Of a stretch of DNA of 64,000 nucleotides, positions 31,471 to 45,738 are shown in pieces. The stretch lies in NCBI GenBank assembly GCA_036785705.1, contig JAWUZG010000015.1, positions 186,001 through 250,000 on the forward strand, written 5' to 3'. Origin of the DNA: Acanthornis magna (lineage: Eukaryota > Chordata > Aves > Passeriformes > Acanthizidae). A program made the position numbers and the translations under genes. The first letter of the stretch is position 1. Each line of letters opens with the position of its first letter. Below the pieces are notes generated by a model. The model worked only from the letters and a program-made list of their open reading frames with translations. It did no database searches and was not told the DNA's origin.

Positions 31471-34089
31471 GTGCAACAAAAAGGGAGGAGTGCCAAGAAA
31501 ATATTTGGGACATTTGACATCTCGGATGCCAAGAGATTGGATGTGCCCCAGTCTGCCCAGCACAGCAGGTTGACTTCTGGACAGGTGAGAACAGACTCTT
31601 CCTTGGTGGCAGGAACACAGCCCTCGGCAAAGCACACGTCCGTCAGAAAGCAGAGGAGCAGCTGTGAGCTGAGCTGTTCTGCCCAGGCCAGGAGAGCCCT
31701 GAGCGCTGCTCCCAGGGCTGGCATCTCCTCGGCTCCAGAGCAGACTGAGAGCTCTGTGCCGCAGCTGCTGTGGCTGTGCCCGCTGTAAAGCGAGAGGAGG
31801 TGGCAGCAGCTGCCTCTCTGCCAGCAGCCAGCCCTGCAGCCACAAGGCTGTGGTGTCAGGAAAGAAGAGTTGGAGGAGTTTCAAGGCCTCAGCAGTGCTT
31901 GAAGGCTCATTCTCCCACTGGGCTTTGTTGCCCACATTGTGCTCTGCTCCTGTGTGGAATGCTGTGTAGTTTGGCAGAGGGAGAGTTTGCTCCCTGTTTG
32001 TGGGCTGGCTGTCCAGGAGCTTGCTGTTCAAAGCAGCTCCTGGCCCAAAGCTGGCCATGGGGAGCTGCTCCTGCCGTGCCCACGCAAGGGGAGGCACCAC
32101 GTGGGGGGTTGGATTTGGCATGGGAAGGAATGGAGCAGGTGAGCAGAGCGGTGGACTAAACTGAGCAGAGTTTTGGACCGAGGGCTGAACAGCAGCTGCC
32201 CTGCTGGTGCTTCGAGGATGCTTCCCGAGACAAGAGATTTCTGAGGGACAGCACTTGCAGTGTTTGAAACAAGGGACTCATCTCTGTCAAAAACGAGGCA
32301 GCTCTCTTTGTTTTATAAAAAACAAAACTCAAATTTAGTAAGAACACAAAACCAGGAGGAATAAAATCATAAAAGAAATCCAGGTCCCAGTGATCAGAGA
32401 CACTTAATGCCAAAAAAAAGGCAAAATGACCCAAGACAAGGAGATCAACAGTGCTCGAGCTTGCTAGTGATGCCTTCAGGTATTTCTAGTTTTTTACTCT
32501 TCATGTAGCTGTAACTTGCTGTAGTTCTGTGCTTCTTACAAAGTGCTAAAATCCCCCGCTCCCAGCACCTTTAGCCAAAACAAGGCTCTCTGAGTACAGA
32601 TTCAAGGACATGTTCATTGCCTTAGGGCCCAAAAATATGTAAACAACTGTGAGATGGGGGGAGCAGGCCTGGGGTGGTTAACATCATCACCTGAGAGTGT
32701 GATTGGAGAATTAAGGGCCAATATGCTATCTTTTAGCAATCTTTTAGGCCAATCTTTTAGGCAACACTAGGGCTCAATTCCAAGCAAAAGAAAGGTTGGA
32801 AAGCCGGCCTAGTTCTTCCAGCACCGGGCTATGCCTGGGTTAGTCCCGAGCAGAGAGTCCCAGCAGTTGACTCCGGAACTCGCGCAGGCAAAAGAGCAGG
32901 CTCCTGCACCTGTGTGTCATTTTCCTACCCCTCTTGGCCCCTCTCAGCACCACCCATTGTCGCGCCTCCCAGCTAGGAACTGATTGGTAGAGTTCCTTTA
33001 ATGTCCAGTTCATTAGATGGAGTCCTGGCGATGACGTAAGGTCCTTTTGACCAATGGCTCGTTGTCTCCGGGCAGGGGTGTTCCTCAGACTTTTAGGCGG
33101 GAAAACTTTCTCATTACAATTCAGGTTTCCATGGTGCTAAGTGTCAGAGCAGCTAAATTTAGCCTCTCAGCCAGGGGTGAGGGCTTGTTTCTCTTCTTAA
33201 GCACAGCCTCATCTGAAAAAAGAGCTCCAAAAAATTTATCAAGTTTTCTCTTTTATATGACCCCTGAGTCTTCAAACTCAAGTTTTTAACTTCTAAACTC
33301 CTTGTTTTGAACTTTGTCAATAACTTCAACGGGTTCACCTTTTACTAGTTCTTTAATTCCTTGTCACCGAAAGCCAAAATCTCCCATTTCGTGTATGACA
33401 TCTCTCTGAATACTCAGCAGGCTGTTGGAGCAGAAGGGAAGTGGCTGTCAGAGCACTCAAGGAAAGGTGCGGAATGTCTGCAGGCTTGGGTTGCAGCACC
33501 AGCAAAGGAGAAGACAGAGAAGGCTGAATCAACCACAGAGCCCCGGAGAGCTGGCGAGCAGGTAAAGTGGGCATTCGCTGCCTCTGCAAAGCCTCAGGCT
33601 CCTCTGCAGCACGACACGTTTGCCCAGGCAGCGCTTTGGAGTCCCCTGCTTATTTCCTTCCCTCTCCGTGTCCCTGCTGTGGGCACACCCTTTGGTTTGT
33701 TCTCTCCCTTGTGGCAGCCCATGGCTTTCACCAAGGCACCTTCACTCCGCTGCCTCCCTCCCTGGCCCCGTGTCTCCAGACACACACTGGCCTCTCTTGC
33801 ACAGCCCCCAGCAAGAGCTTTTTGCCCCCAGTGTTGTCTGGTGCAATTCAGGGTCTCTGGGCAGAGATGTCCCTGCCTGCACGTCCAGAGGTCCTTTTGC
33901 TCCGTGTTTGCTGACAGGTTTCTCTGACCTTTTCTCCCATCCAATGTGCAGGTGCAACGTGAAGAGAGGAGAATCAGAAGTTTTAGGAGAGTTTTCCATC
34001 GGGGCTACTTGACGTTGTCTATCTCCCAGTCAGCTTCTGGAAGTGAAGAGTCCTCGAGTTGCTCGGGGAAGGAGCAGCCCTCCTTCTGA
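31471..34089 (+). CDS. Unrecognised three-exon gene end, copy C
   Basis: Exons 31471-31584, about 33349-33561, 33952-34089. Peptide as in B. Confidence 0.4.
32983..33055. promoter_or_regulatory. CCAAT/CRE cluster, one CCAAT lost (copy C)
   Basis: Middle box is ATTAG (33012-33016), as in B. The outer boxes and TGACGTAA are intact. Confidence 0.4.
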
Positions 34090-34121
34090 GGCACAGCCTG
34101 CAGAGAAAAGGGGTCAGTTGC

Positions 34122-35032
34122 TGTTATGATCCAGTTATTAAGGTTCTTAGAAATACCTCTGCCCGAATTGAAGTGCAAACGAGACCCTCTGCCAGTCAAT
34201 AGTATGGGTTTTATTGTATAGTAAATATGAGAGAGAGAGAGGAAAAGAGAGAAAGGGAGAAGTAGGGAAAGAGGTGGGGGGGGGACAGAAAGAGAGTGAC
34301 AGAGACAGAAAAAAAGAATATCACCATCCGTGGATCCCAAGGATGTAGCGTTGATCCTCTCCACCTTGGTCTCTCTTGGTGGTGATGGTCCCCCTGAAAA
34401 GCACAGAATCCCATGGGTTACTATACACTCAGGCCAGGTGGCCATGTCCAGGCATGTGCCCCAGGGGGAAGGGACAGTCCCTTGCAGCAGACTCTGCTTG
34501 CATCACATGCAGTCCTGTGGGGCAAGGCCTAGCATTTTGGGGAGGCTTTGATGGATTATGACACCCCCTCAGCTGCCTCTCACATGAATGTCCCTTGGAT
34601 GTGGCCTGTGGGCTTGGGGCTTCCACAGCTGGGCAAATCTGTGTAACAGAGGATGGGTGTTTATTGCCTCTCACCAGAGGTTATGCCACTGCACCCAAAA
34701 CCTCCTCCTCCCCGCCTTGGTTGGGGGGAGAAGTCTGTGTAGACCTGGCTTTGTGAGCTGTGCTCTCCCCCCAGCCCAAACTCAGCCGGGGATGAGTCTC
34801 AGTGCAGCTGGTGGCTTTGGCCTTTGTGGATGCATACCTTTCCTGCAGCCTTGAGATGACTGAGCAATAGGTTTCCTTTTGTCTGATCTTAGCAGTTTGA
34901 CTTTGAGTCCAAAGTCCCAGTCAGGTATCCTCACCGAGGCTTCTTTGGTTGTAGTTTCTTTATACAGTTTTTGTTACAATGAGCAAAACTTTATACCAAT
35001 GTTTGAGGCATGAACTATTTCAGTCTCTGACA
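34122..35032 (-). mobile_element. Solo LTR (copy C)
   Basis: 911 bp, flanked by GTTGC at 34117-34121 and 35033-35037. Confidence 0.85.
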
Positions 35033-35312
35033 GTTGCCCCAGTGTGTGCTTTGTAAATCTCTGTTGGGTTCCTAAGTCCTGTCAGAAGTCTCTCTACTAG
35101 AGCTGTGATGGCTGAGGAGCAAGGTCTTCCTGAGCCCGCTGTCCCCAGCTTCATCCTGGAGTGCTGAAGATGGGATCAGTGACTCTTCAGGCCTCTTCAT
35201 TCTTCTGACCGGGCTTTGTCTCTGCAGTCACTGTAAAAACTTCAAGAAGTCCAGAGAAAAGCTGCACTAACCCACGGGAATCCCGGAGCCAAGCGCCTTG
35301 TGTCTGCGTCAG

Positions 35313-35714
35313 AAGAACACCAAGCGGCTGAAGGCAGTGTCAGCCCAATTCAAAAAGGCGGAGCAGCAGGACAGGATGAAGGTTGGTTTAGGAAATGAGA
35401 CTGGTTTTCCCTTGAAAACTTGTCTTGCCCCTTCTTGTACAGTGGAGGACTTGGCTGCGCTCGAGGGAGAAGACCCATCATTGCAGAGTGAGCTGGAAGT
35501 CAAGAGGCAGACACTGGAGGAATTGCAGCTTCAGAGGGATCTGCTGGAGCAAGAGAGGGATGATGTTAGCAGGGCCCTGGACACCTTATTCCTAGGCAGC
35601 GCCTGTGGGAGTGGGAGTTGTGCCAGCCAGATCAGCCCAGATGCTGTTTCTGGCTGTAGAAAACAGGGACACTGCTGTGCACACCTGGCTCAGGATGGCA
35701 CACGCATTTCTTAG
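35313..35714 (+). pseudogene. Coiled-coil candidate exon(s) (copy C)
   Basis: Same layout and same unresolved splicing as copy A. Confidence 0.45.
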
Positions 35715-35805
35715 CCAGGGAGATGCATGTTCATCAGCCAAATGGTAGATGGTTCTGCAGAATTTGTTACTTTGGGCAGCCACAGAGCCCCTAAAACAGG
35801 GGACG

Positions 35806-36039
35806 GAGCTGGGGAAGGGTCTGGAGCACAGGTGTGATGAGGAGCAGCTGAGGGAGCTGCGGGGGGCTCAGCCTGGAGAAAAAGAGGCTCAGGTGGTACC
35901 TTCTCTCTCTCTACAACTCCCTGTGACAGGAAGGTGCAGCCAGGTGAGGGTCGGCCTCTGCTCCCAAGGGAACAAGGGACAGGACAAGAGGAAAAGGCCC
36001 CAAGCTGTGCCAGGGGAGGTTTGGATTGGGTATTACAGG
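35806..36039 (+). mobile_element. CR1 LINE 3' fragment (copy C)
   Basis: Same truncated fragment and breakpoints. Confidence 0.88.
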
Positions 36040-36773
36040 AGAGCTGTGAGAGAATGGTTTGTTTCTGATGGTCACCGTCAGACAGTCTCACTTCTGGAGT
36101 ATGGGCAAGGTTTGGCAAATACACAGCAGAGGTTTTGCTTTTGAAGAAAGGAGCTCAAAACCACAGTTTAGTCGTCAGGCTTGAATACCAGCAAGGGCCA
36201 TTAGACACCTCCTTTGCTGGTGTCAACTGCTTTGGCCACATCAGCCAGACTTCCATCACTCATTAAATGACTGCCCACCATAGGAGCTGTTTCCCTGCCA
36301 AGCATCCCCTCCTTGCAGAGAGCTGCTTTGCACACTGGAGGAGGTGACCCTTTGATATGGGTTTTGTTCTAGAAACAGAATTAGCTTCAGCGAGCAAGAT
36401 TGCTTTGGCTCAACCTTTCCTGAAAATGTCCAGCACTGGAATAGATCCTGATAGAAATGTTGTCTGCCAAGTGGCAGTTGTGGAAGATGCAGTATTTTTG
36501 GGTGACAGCACGGGGTTTGGAGTAGGCATGTTTGTTGGGAAGGAGCTATCTGGTCCCAGGCAAGCCAGCTGGGCCTGGCACAGCCCTTCCAAGGTAACGG
36601 TGCCAGAGGATTTGGCAGCCCTGGCTATCAGAGCTGCAGAGGGCAGATGCTGTGAGACTTTGAGCCCAGAGCACAGGAGCTCCTTGTCGTCTGGCTGCCT
36701 GCAAGGTGGCACAGGCTGGCTCTGCACAGGGCTCCCGAGGAAGGGCTCGAGCTGTACCTTGTCCCACTTCCAG

Positions 36774-39700
36774 GTTTCCCAGGAGCAAGAGTCGTCAAGC
36801 AGGGCTCTGGAGCAGCTGCGCCGAGAGTCCTCTGGCCAAGGGCACGCACTGGCCCAGGTGTGCAGAGAGAAGGAGCTGCTGGGCCGGGAGAAGGCTGCTC
36901 TTGAGGGCCGACTGGCAGCCATGGAGCGGCACCGACAAGACCTTTCCAAGCAGCTGGCAGAGGCCAGGTAAAAGCAGGGAGCAGAGCCTGGGCAGGACAG
37001 GGCTGAAGCGCTGTAGTGCTAAAGGTGGTAAGCACTACACAGGGGTTTATTGCATCCTCTGTGCATTTCAGATGTAGATGGGGCTGTTGAGGTCAGGTTG
37101 GGCTGGGCTGTCTGTGCTATGGCAGGCCATAAGGAATGCCTGGGCAATCCCTCAGAGGGTCCTGCTTTGCTCTTGAGATGGCACAAGTGTGCCTTCTCTG
37201 TACAGGTTTCCCATTTTCCATACTCAGGTGCGGGGATCTCGAGCCATGTCATCCTGGAATAACTGCCTGTGGGTGTGAGGAGCAAGTGACTCGTTTCTCT
37301 CTGTATTTGCAACTTGCAGGTCAACGAGGGAGAGCCTGGAATCCAGCCTGTTTGCTGCTCAGCAGAGGATATCTCAGCTGGAGGCCATCAGGAACCATCT
37401 GGAAGCTCAAGTGCTCACAGTCATGCAGGCCAAGGAGGTGATAGAAGGTGAGAACCTCATGCGCTTTGTTTGTGGTGCTGCCCCTGCCTAGAGAAGCTGC
37501 TGTAAAGCCACCTCTGTCCACAGGGCTTCTGAGGAGTGGCAGGGCTGGAGGCAGGGCCCTCCTACACTGACACGGAAAGGGCCTGAGGTCAGTAAAGTCA
37601 GTAAAGACTCTGCATCTTGCTGTTGGTTGTGTTTGCAGGAGAAGGGAAGTGCCTCCAACGTGAGCTGGAAGTGGAGAGAACTCTCAGGAAGCAGGAACAG
37701 GAAGACACAGCACAACAGCTCTTGCAGGCAGAGCAGCAGTGTCAGGAAAGCCTCAGGCTTCAGGGAACTGCTCAGCAACTGGAAATAAACAAGCTCCTGC
37801 GAGCCCTGGTAGGGGACAATAGGCTCTGAATTGTCCAGGCCCTGTGGGTTGGTTTAGCACAAGCAGAGCCTGAGGGTGTGAAAGGGCAGCAATCCTCTGC
37901 CAGAGGCCTCCTGCTGCTGGGCCGGGCAGCAGAGCCAGCGGCTCAGACATGGAGGTGTGTGAAGAGCCATGGGATGGTGCTGGGACAGTAACTGCAGCCA
38001 CAGCTTCAGTGTGGGCGTCAGACGAGTTCCAGAGCAGCTTGGGCGGTGCCCAGCCAAAGCATGGCAGCCCAGGGCGGCATTGTCCCCAAGTCCCATCTGC
38101 CACAGGGCAGATGCCAACGCAGAGCAGATGCCAACGCAGAGCAGATGCCAACACAGAGCAGATGCAAATGCAGAGCAGATGTAAATTCAGAGCAGATGCA
38201 AATGCAGAGCAGATGTAAATTCAGAGCAGATGCCCACAGTGCTGCCGGCTGCAGGTGTGGGAGCTGGGTTCCCTTCTTGCTGTGCTTGCACGATGAACAG
38301 AGGGATAAGCTTGGGGCTTGAAGCAAATGGATCAGGCCCTTTGTCCCTGGTCCTTCAGCCCTTGTGACTGGGGCATCAGAGAGGGGAAGGTGACACCTCC
38401 TTTCCTGAATGGTTGCGCTCAATGCTTGTGAAGGGATTTCTCAACAAAAATGATTTCATGAGTGTCTGATTCTTGCACATGCTGAGCCTCCTTTCCCGTT
38501 CCCTGAGAGGACACAGTTTCTGGAGGGCAGAAAGCCGTGCTGTTGTCTTTTCAGGTTGGGGTTAGTGGGAGGGATGAAGCTTCACAGTTTTCAGTGAGGA
38601 GCTTGCCTGGGACTTCATCTTGAAGATTTTTCCTCCCCTCCCCAGGCAAGTGAGTGGGAAAGGTACCATGCAGAGATGCTAGAGATGCTAGAGCAATTGG
38701 AAAAAAAGAAGGCAGAGAGAGAGCGGGAGCACGAGAAGGTGCTGTTTGAGATGAGGCAGAAAGTTGCCACCCTGCAGGCTCAACAAGAAGACGAACGAAC
38801 TAGATTTGAAAATGCCAAGCGAGAGGTAACGACTGTGAAATGAGAATTTTTGATTTTTTGCAAGGCTGGAGCTGTGGGAGATGGCAGGATAGGGAGTTGT
38901 GTGGAGCATGCCCTCCATGTATTCTACACTGAATTTGGGGAGGTGAAAGCTGAACGGGGCTATCTTTGGAACTAGGAATGAGCCTTCTCATAGGAAGCCA
39001 GGCAGAAACATTGGGTTTCAGTTGAGATTTTTGTGCTGCTCTTGTGTTCTGTATTTCTAAGAGTTACCTCAGAGCATCTTCACTGTTCTCTTACCACTCC
39101 TCTTTTGGTGTGTACTGCTAGGTGTTCATAGCCAAACTTAGTTTGTAGGGCTTTTCTTTTGTGGGCACGGGGAGGGCGCAGCAGGAACGCTGACAAGGGA
39201 AAAATCTTTTTAAAGACTCGTCTGGAGTATTGCTGAACAGTAACCCAAGGATGTCTTCTGGGCTGTGTTGTAAGTCACTTGCTGGGAAGCTGTGTCTCCC
39301 CCGGGGCAGACAGCGGCCCAGGGGAGCAGCAGCCGAGTGCTCTGGGAGCACATAAGCGCATCAGTCTTTGCCTCTTGCCACGCAGATGTTGCAGGGCACG
39401 TGTGAAGCCCTGTGCTCTTGCTTTCTGTGCAGGTCCTGCTGGAAGAGCAGAATGAGAAGAGGGCTTTGTCAGAGACGCTGCTCCAAACTCAGGCAGAGCT
39501 AAGCCGAGCCTGCCAGCAGGTGCAGCAGCTCAGGCAGGAGGCGAGAGAGCAGCAAGAGAAGGGGCAGGTAAGTCTGAGTAGGCAGGGAGCAGAGTGCAGG
39601 GCAGTGACAAGGGCACAAAAGGCAGGTCCTGGGACTGAGGAGGCAAGGGCTGCTTCAGACCCTGGGAGCATAGAGCCTGGTAAGCTCCAGAGCTCAGCCC

Positions 39701-42700
39701 CAGGAAGGAAGGCTTGCAATGGAAGCAGGGCTGCGTAGAGAAGCCAAAAGAAGTAGCAGAGGGAATGGGATTTTGAGACAGCAAGTGGAAAGAGCTGGGC
39801 CTGAGGGCAGGTCCCAGGAAGTTGCTCTGCATTTTGTTACCAGACCATGGAGGCAAAGCTGCAAGCTGAGCTGCAGGAAGCTCGGAGTGAAATCCAGGCA
39901 GAGCAGAAGAGGCATAAGGAAGAACTCCAAGGCATCAAAGAGGAAATGAATCTCCTCCTTGGGCAGAGCGAGGCTCTCCAAAAGCAGGTGAGTGAAACAG
40001 CAGTGGCACCACAGTCATCCAGCAGGGGCTCTGTGCCCTTCTTGCTTTTCCATGGCAGAGCAGCAGCTAACGTGGTGGTCCCTGGGGCTGCCTCGTGCTG
40101 TGGGCTCCATGGCAGCTGCTCTGAAGGCCCCTCAGTGCTCTGCTAAGTCTCAGCTGCTGCCCTGGACAGCTGGGCTGGTCCTCTGGGCTGTTGGCCAGCA
40201 ACCATCAGCATGGATTCCTGCTGGCCTCTTCCTGCTAGCCTTGGTTGTGTGGAGCTTTTTCGGGTGCCCTTCGTGAGCCACTTGAGTTTTGAAATAAGTT
40301 GTCCATATCCATTGCAAATCTGGTCCTCTCAGAACAGGCAGGAACACAAAGTTGGCCTTTGCCTTTCCTCACAGCCTCTGCTGTGGCTGACAGTGGCAGG
40401 CTGTGGCTGTAGCCTCTGACTGCTTTGTTCTCTTTGACTTGAGGTGGGAGAGTTGACATCTCAGCTGGCAGCCTCCAGGGAGTGGCAGGAAACCACTGTC
40501 CAGAGAGCCCAGCAAGATGTGAGGGATGCCCAGGAGCAGTCCATTCAGAAAGCGTTGGAGGTTGAGAATATCTGGAAGATGCTGGAGGAGGCAGAAAATC
40601 AGAACGAGGAGCTGCAAGGGAAACTGCAGAACTTGGAGAAGGAAAGGAGTCAATGGGAAGATGTAGCGCGTGAAAATTCAGAATATCAGACTTCCCCGAA
40701 TGCCCTAGAGAGGGAAAATGCCAGGTAAGTGCAAGCCTGTGGGACTCTGCATTGTGAGCAATGGATTCCCTCAGGGGCTCTGGCAGCATTTCCTAAGTGG
40801 CAGAGTTCTGAACTCTCCCTGCAGATGTGTCTTGTTTTCTGGATGTTGTGTTTCCTTTTCTTTTAAGCCTTCAGTTACAGTTTTCTCTGAAGACAAAGGC
40901 TTTTGGGGTAGCTCTTTCCCTCTGGGGAGGTGTTGTGTTGTTAGGTGGGTGTGTTAACACTGTCCCAGCTGCAGCGTAAGGGGCTGGACACATCCATCAG
41001 CTCCACCTTGGGTCCTGTAAGTTGAAGTTTTTGGGATCTGGATCAGCTCTGGCATTGTGATGCCTTTGCTTGGCAGAACCATCTTAAGGCCCTGATTTCT
41101 GATAGAAGACAGATTCCCCTCAGAGGCACCCAAGAAACAAGAAGGTCTCTGTTGCGTCGTTGCTCATCAAATGGCCCCGGGTGCCTGGAAGGGGTCGAGC
41201 AGGGTCCCTGCCAGCCTCCACAGTGCACAGGTGTTAGTGACTGTGCAAAGAATGCAAGAAACAAGACCAAGGTTAGGGGGGCTTCTCCAGCTGATCAAGT
41301 CTTGTCAGTCTTCAGTGTTGCAGGATTCTTCTTGCAAGCAGAAGACAAGGAAAAGGCAGGCCACTCTTGCTTGCCTGGAGGTTTCTGCATCTGCCATCAC
41401 GTTGTGCTCCAAGCCTCTGTCGCCACTTCTGCTATTGGCCTTTGTTTCTCTCCAGCAGAAAGTAGCATGGGTGCTGGTAAATCTTAGGGAACTTCCCAGA
41501 GGTCCCCTGGCTGTCAGGTGCTACTCCTCCTACCTGGACATACAAGATGGGGGAAGGAAAATGTCTCTTCCATGTTGACCAAAGCTTGTGCCCTTGGAGC
41601 CTGGTTAGTCAGAAGAGAATTGTTCCTCTCCCCTACTGTCTTCATTGCAAGACTTTGTTAGGTCCGTTTTCATATTCCCACCTTAAGAAGGAGGCAGGGC
41701 ATGTAGGCAGGAACTCCCCATTCTTTCATGAAGAAAAGCAAAGTGGGCACATGCTGGGCTGTGAGCGCAGGGGCAACAAACAGCCAAGTTTAGACAAACT
41801 TCATCAGACAGAGCACTTTTCCCCGAGCTGGTGCAAGTGCTCAGAGTTGATAAAATGTGATGTTACGTAGTAATGAGTTGCATGCTTCTCTTCTAGGCTG
41901 ATTCTGTCTCTGAAGGAAAAGGATCTGTGCCTGAGAGCACTAGAAGAGAAGAACTTGGTGCTGAAGAACCAGGCGCGTCACCTTCATTGTGCTCTTCAGG
42001 AGGCCAAGCCGCTCAACTCCGAGCACAGAAGAGAACTGCAGGAGCTCAACATGCAGGTAACCTGTGCCCTGGCATCCTCTTCTCCAGGGACACACAACAC
42101 CACCTTCGGCTTGGAGGCCCCAACTGCTTTCTGCTCCCAGCAGCCTCCACTGCTGCCGTGTGCTGCCCGGGGCTGCTGCACCCTGAGGCCAAGGCTGGAT
42201 CTGGTGTCTGCTGCCACCAATATTTTCCCCCACTTCTCTGCCGGGTGCTGGCAGGAAATGTGGGAGGAGAAGCAGCAGCAGACTCCTTTGGAGCTTCTCC
42301 ATCCCTCTGTTAGCAGTGTTGTCCCAGATGGAGTTGGTGCCTGTGCCGGGCGCTGAGCAATGTGGGCACGCAGACGTGGCTATGGCAGGCTGGGGAGGGC
42401 ACTTCCACCGCAGCCAGTTCAGCCGGTGTTCAGAGCTGCACCCTCAAGGATGCCCATTGCCCCCCTTTCCCTCTTTTCACGACATTTGTCTCAGTTGGAA
42501 TCCTTGCTTCTGCGCCTTCTCTTTTGGGCATGTTTTTTGTTTGAAGTCATTTCTCCTTTGTTGCTCTCCCTACTGCCCATTCTGCTGCCCCAGGAGCAGT
42601 CCTGTCCCTGAGGCTCTGTGCATCCATCTTCCAGATGCAGGCCCTGCAGGAGGCAGTGCTGGAGAAGGAGGCTGCCCAGGCAACTGAGGAGAAGCAGCTG

Positions 42701-44668
42701 CTGCAGGAGCTGGAGGAGTCCCGAGCAGGAGAGCGGCGCTTCAGGGACTCTGTGCACGTGCTGGAGGCTGAGGTGTCTGAGCTGCGTGTGAGGCTCCAGA
42801 GCTCTGAGGAAAGAGCAGAGGCCACGGCCACACAGCATAAGGCCTTGGAGCTGGAGCTGAGGAACACACAGGCTCAGAGGGACAATCTCAGGGCTCACAA
42901 TCAGGAGCTGCTGAAGGCGTTGGAGGAAAGTGAACAAGGTACAGCTTCTCCTCTCCCACTCACTGCCCCATCCTGTCTCACCAGCAGGGATCTCTGATGC
43001 CACACAGAGGAAAAGGGCAGTGTCCAGAGATGGCAGAGGGGAAAAACAACCAGCAGGAGATGTATCCATCCAAGTGCCAGAGAAACATGCCAGCCACTGG
43101 TGGCTGGCAGTGCCATCTGGCTGTGCTGTGGCTGATCCCGTGCACAGCTGGTGCCTTTCAGGTGCCATGTCAGTGCTAAGGAGCTGTAGCTGGATGCCTC
43201 AGCTCGACTGCCCCAAACTCCAGGCCCTGCCAGAGGCTCCAGGCTATTGGCCTCTCCGGAGCAGGGCTGCACAGGCATCCCCACTCCTTTCTCTGCCTTT
43301 GATTGCTCACTCTGCACAAGGCCAAGAGCAAACACACTTTCGTATTCCTCTGAACCTTGCCCCTTTCAGTCCTGCTTTTTTCTCTGCCTGGAAGTTTCCT
43401 TCATTTGTGTCAGTTTTTGGAAGTCCTTGTGGGCTTAGGGCCTGGCAAATACAGGCAGGCAGAGAAGACAGTGCTGTTGTCTCTGCAGGATGCACATCAG
43501 TTTGCCTTGGCTTTGCTTTTCCCCTTCTCCTTCCCTGGTGCAGACTGGAGGAGGGAAGAAGTCAAGGACACCTCCCGAGAAATTGCCCTGAAGACAGAGG
43601 CCACTAAAACACAGGAAGAGGCTGTGATTCTTCGTCAGGAGGTAGCATCTGTCCTGAAGAAACTGGAAAGCGTGGAGAAGGAACGGAAGGATGTGCTGGT
43701 GAGAATGGCCAATGCCATGAAGGGCCATTTCTTAGCTATGTTTGGAGCTTGTATGAATATTTCTAAGGAGCACCTTTTTCCAGTTTAACTTTTCCAATTA
43801 TATTCTTCTGAACAAGGAGGAAAACATGATGGTGTCCTGTCAAGCCCAGTTACAGTTTTGGCTGCTGATTTTCCTCCATGCTGGAGTTTTGTTCCCTAGA
43901 AGCTTTAGTTCTCAATGCCCATGCTTGTCTCTATGGGCATTGCATGGTTTGGGCAATTCCTCGTGTCCAGACCCATGTTCCGATTTCTAAATATCTGGCC
44001 CTGGCACAAGGGGGGAGAAGACCAAGTTTGCTGTTAATAGAAAGGTGCTTGGCCTTGGCCATCTGAGAGCAGCCAGTGAAGAGAAAAGAGAGAAAAGCAA
44101 AGTGCAGATCCAGATAAGGACACGTCCCTGCAAGGGGAGAACTTGTCCTGAGTGCCAGCAGAGAATGACAGACTGATCTGGCCGTTGCTGCTTCAAGAGA
44201 GGACAGTGGGGCTCTCGGGGATGGAGCCATGGAAACTCCACACAGGAGAGGTCGAAAACCACGCCTGTTACCCCAAACCCAGGGAATGAAATGTTGGGTG
44301 TGTTTGCTCTTCCCTTTCTCCCTGATGGAGAGCACATCCTCACGGCACTGCCTAAATCCTGCTTAGGGAGGACTGAAATGCTGGCTGCAGTTCTGGCAGC
44401 TCCTCCTCAAAGGAGCACTCGAGTGGAGCTGCAAGAGGTCGGGGAAGAGCAGAAAGGAAGCTGGGATGGGCTGAGCGAGCTGGGAAAGACACAGCGTCAA
44501 GGGGGGGCCCAGCAAAGGTCTGCAGCATCCCGAGAGGCAGGGAGAGAGGGGCAGTCTGTGCCGGCCCCTGGGGCAGGAGTCCAGATCTGGGATGGAAAGC
44601 AAACTGAGAGAAGGAATGAGTGGCTCTTTGTCTCTCTTTTGCAGCTGGGGCCCGGGGCAGGAGGCTGA
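36774..44668 (+). CDS. CEP250-like coiled-coil gene, copy C
   Basis: Exons 36774-36967, 37320-37447, 37639-37808, 38646-38825, 39433-39567, 39844-39987, 40444-40724, 41897-42056, 42635-42938, 43544-43698, 44645-44668 (TGA). Product identical to A and B. The private indels of this copy (3-bp loss near 42177, 1-bp gain near 42230) are in the intron after 42056, not in exons. Confidence 0.82.
38108..38235 (+). repeat. 17-bp minisatellite, 8 units (copy C)
   Basis: Eight units at an exact 17-bp period (38108 to 38227). Confidence 0.95.
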
Positions 44669-44925
44669 AGCAGGTCGGAACAAGGGTGTCAGCCAGCACC
44701 TCTCGACCGCTTCAGCACTGCCTCGCAAACGCACGGCAGCACACCTGCAGCTCCCGCCCAGGGGCCTCCAGACTCTGCAGCACCTGAGCAGGGCCTTGCG
44801 CCTCTCTCAGTAGGCCCTGCTGCACTGGCAGCTGACCATGAGGGCAGCGGCGGCGGCAGGACCACCCTGAGCTGTGTGGGGAGGAGCCAGGAGCCCTCCT
44901 GTGCCTCGGCAGCTGCCACTCCCTC

Positions 44926-45027
44926 TGTAAATACTGGGAAGATGTAAATAGTGTAGATAGAAAGATAGTGAGGCTGTAAATAGAGTAATTTCATTTAAAA
45001 ATGCCACTTTCTTTAAAACTGTAAATA
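44926..45027 (+). promoter_or_regulatory. Four Pumilio-type motifs in 3' UTR (copy C)
   Basis: TGTAAATA at 44926, 44943, 44975 and 45020. Confidence 0.6.
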
Positions 45028-45041
45028 TACCAGTGCTTGGG

Positions 45042-45047
45042 AATAAA
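45042..45047 (+). terminator. Poly(A) signal AATAAA (copy C)
   Basis: Same context as in A. Confidence 0.75.
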
Positions 45048-45738
45048 CATTCTTATCTGGAAAAGATGAGACTTGTTTTTCACTGGTCCAGTGAGGCTCT
45101 TGCCAGCTCTTGTGCCATTTCCCCTCCAGGGGCCAGAGCTGTTCCCTGTGATGAGAAATGGGAATTTGAGGTGATACCGAACCAAGGGGTGAAGAGAGCA
45201 CCATTGGGATTGGCGATGGGTGAGAGACTGAGTGTTTCTTCTTTTCCCTTTTCTGTCTTTTTTCCCCTGTTCCTTTTCCCTTTCTCTTTTTCCTTCCAAG
45301 GCCCTGGCACTCTGCCGGGACGCTTGGCTTGCCGCACTGTTACCACCACAGCCAGCCCGAGGGGCAGCTCGGCTGCTCTCCACAGGCTGTCAGTGCCCAG
45401 CTCCAGCCCTGCCACAGCCCGAGGCCACAGATGCCATGGGGAGGCTGTCCCGGCAGGGAGAGCTGCTCTCCACCTGCCAGTGGCTGCACGGGGGCCAGGC
45501 CCATGCTCTCTGGCACCTACAAGTCTGTAGCGTTGAAAGCCCCGGCTGTGCGAAACAGATCCTGGGAATTAAGCAGCTGCAGACCTTTGACGTTCAGTAT
45601 CTTTCCTTCCCTCTTCAGGCTGGGCTGCATTTTTCTTTTTTTTTCTCTCTTTTTCTTTGAAAATCCCCCTTGAATCAGAAAAAGCCATGAACTGAGTGCC
45701 GTGAATGATTTTTCTCCTGCCCCCTTTTTCTCTTTCTT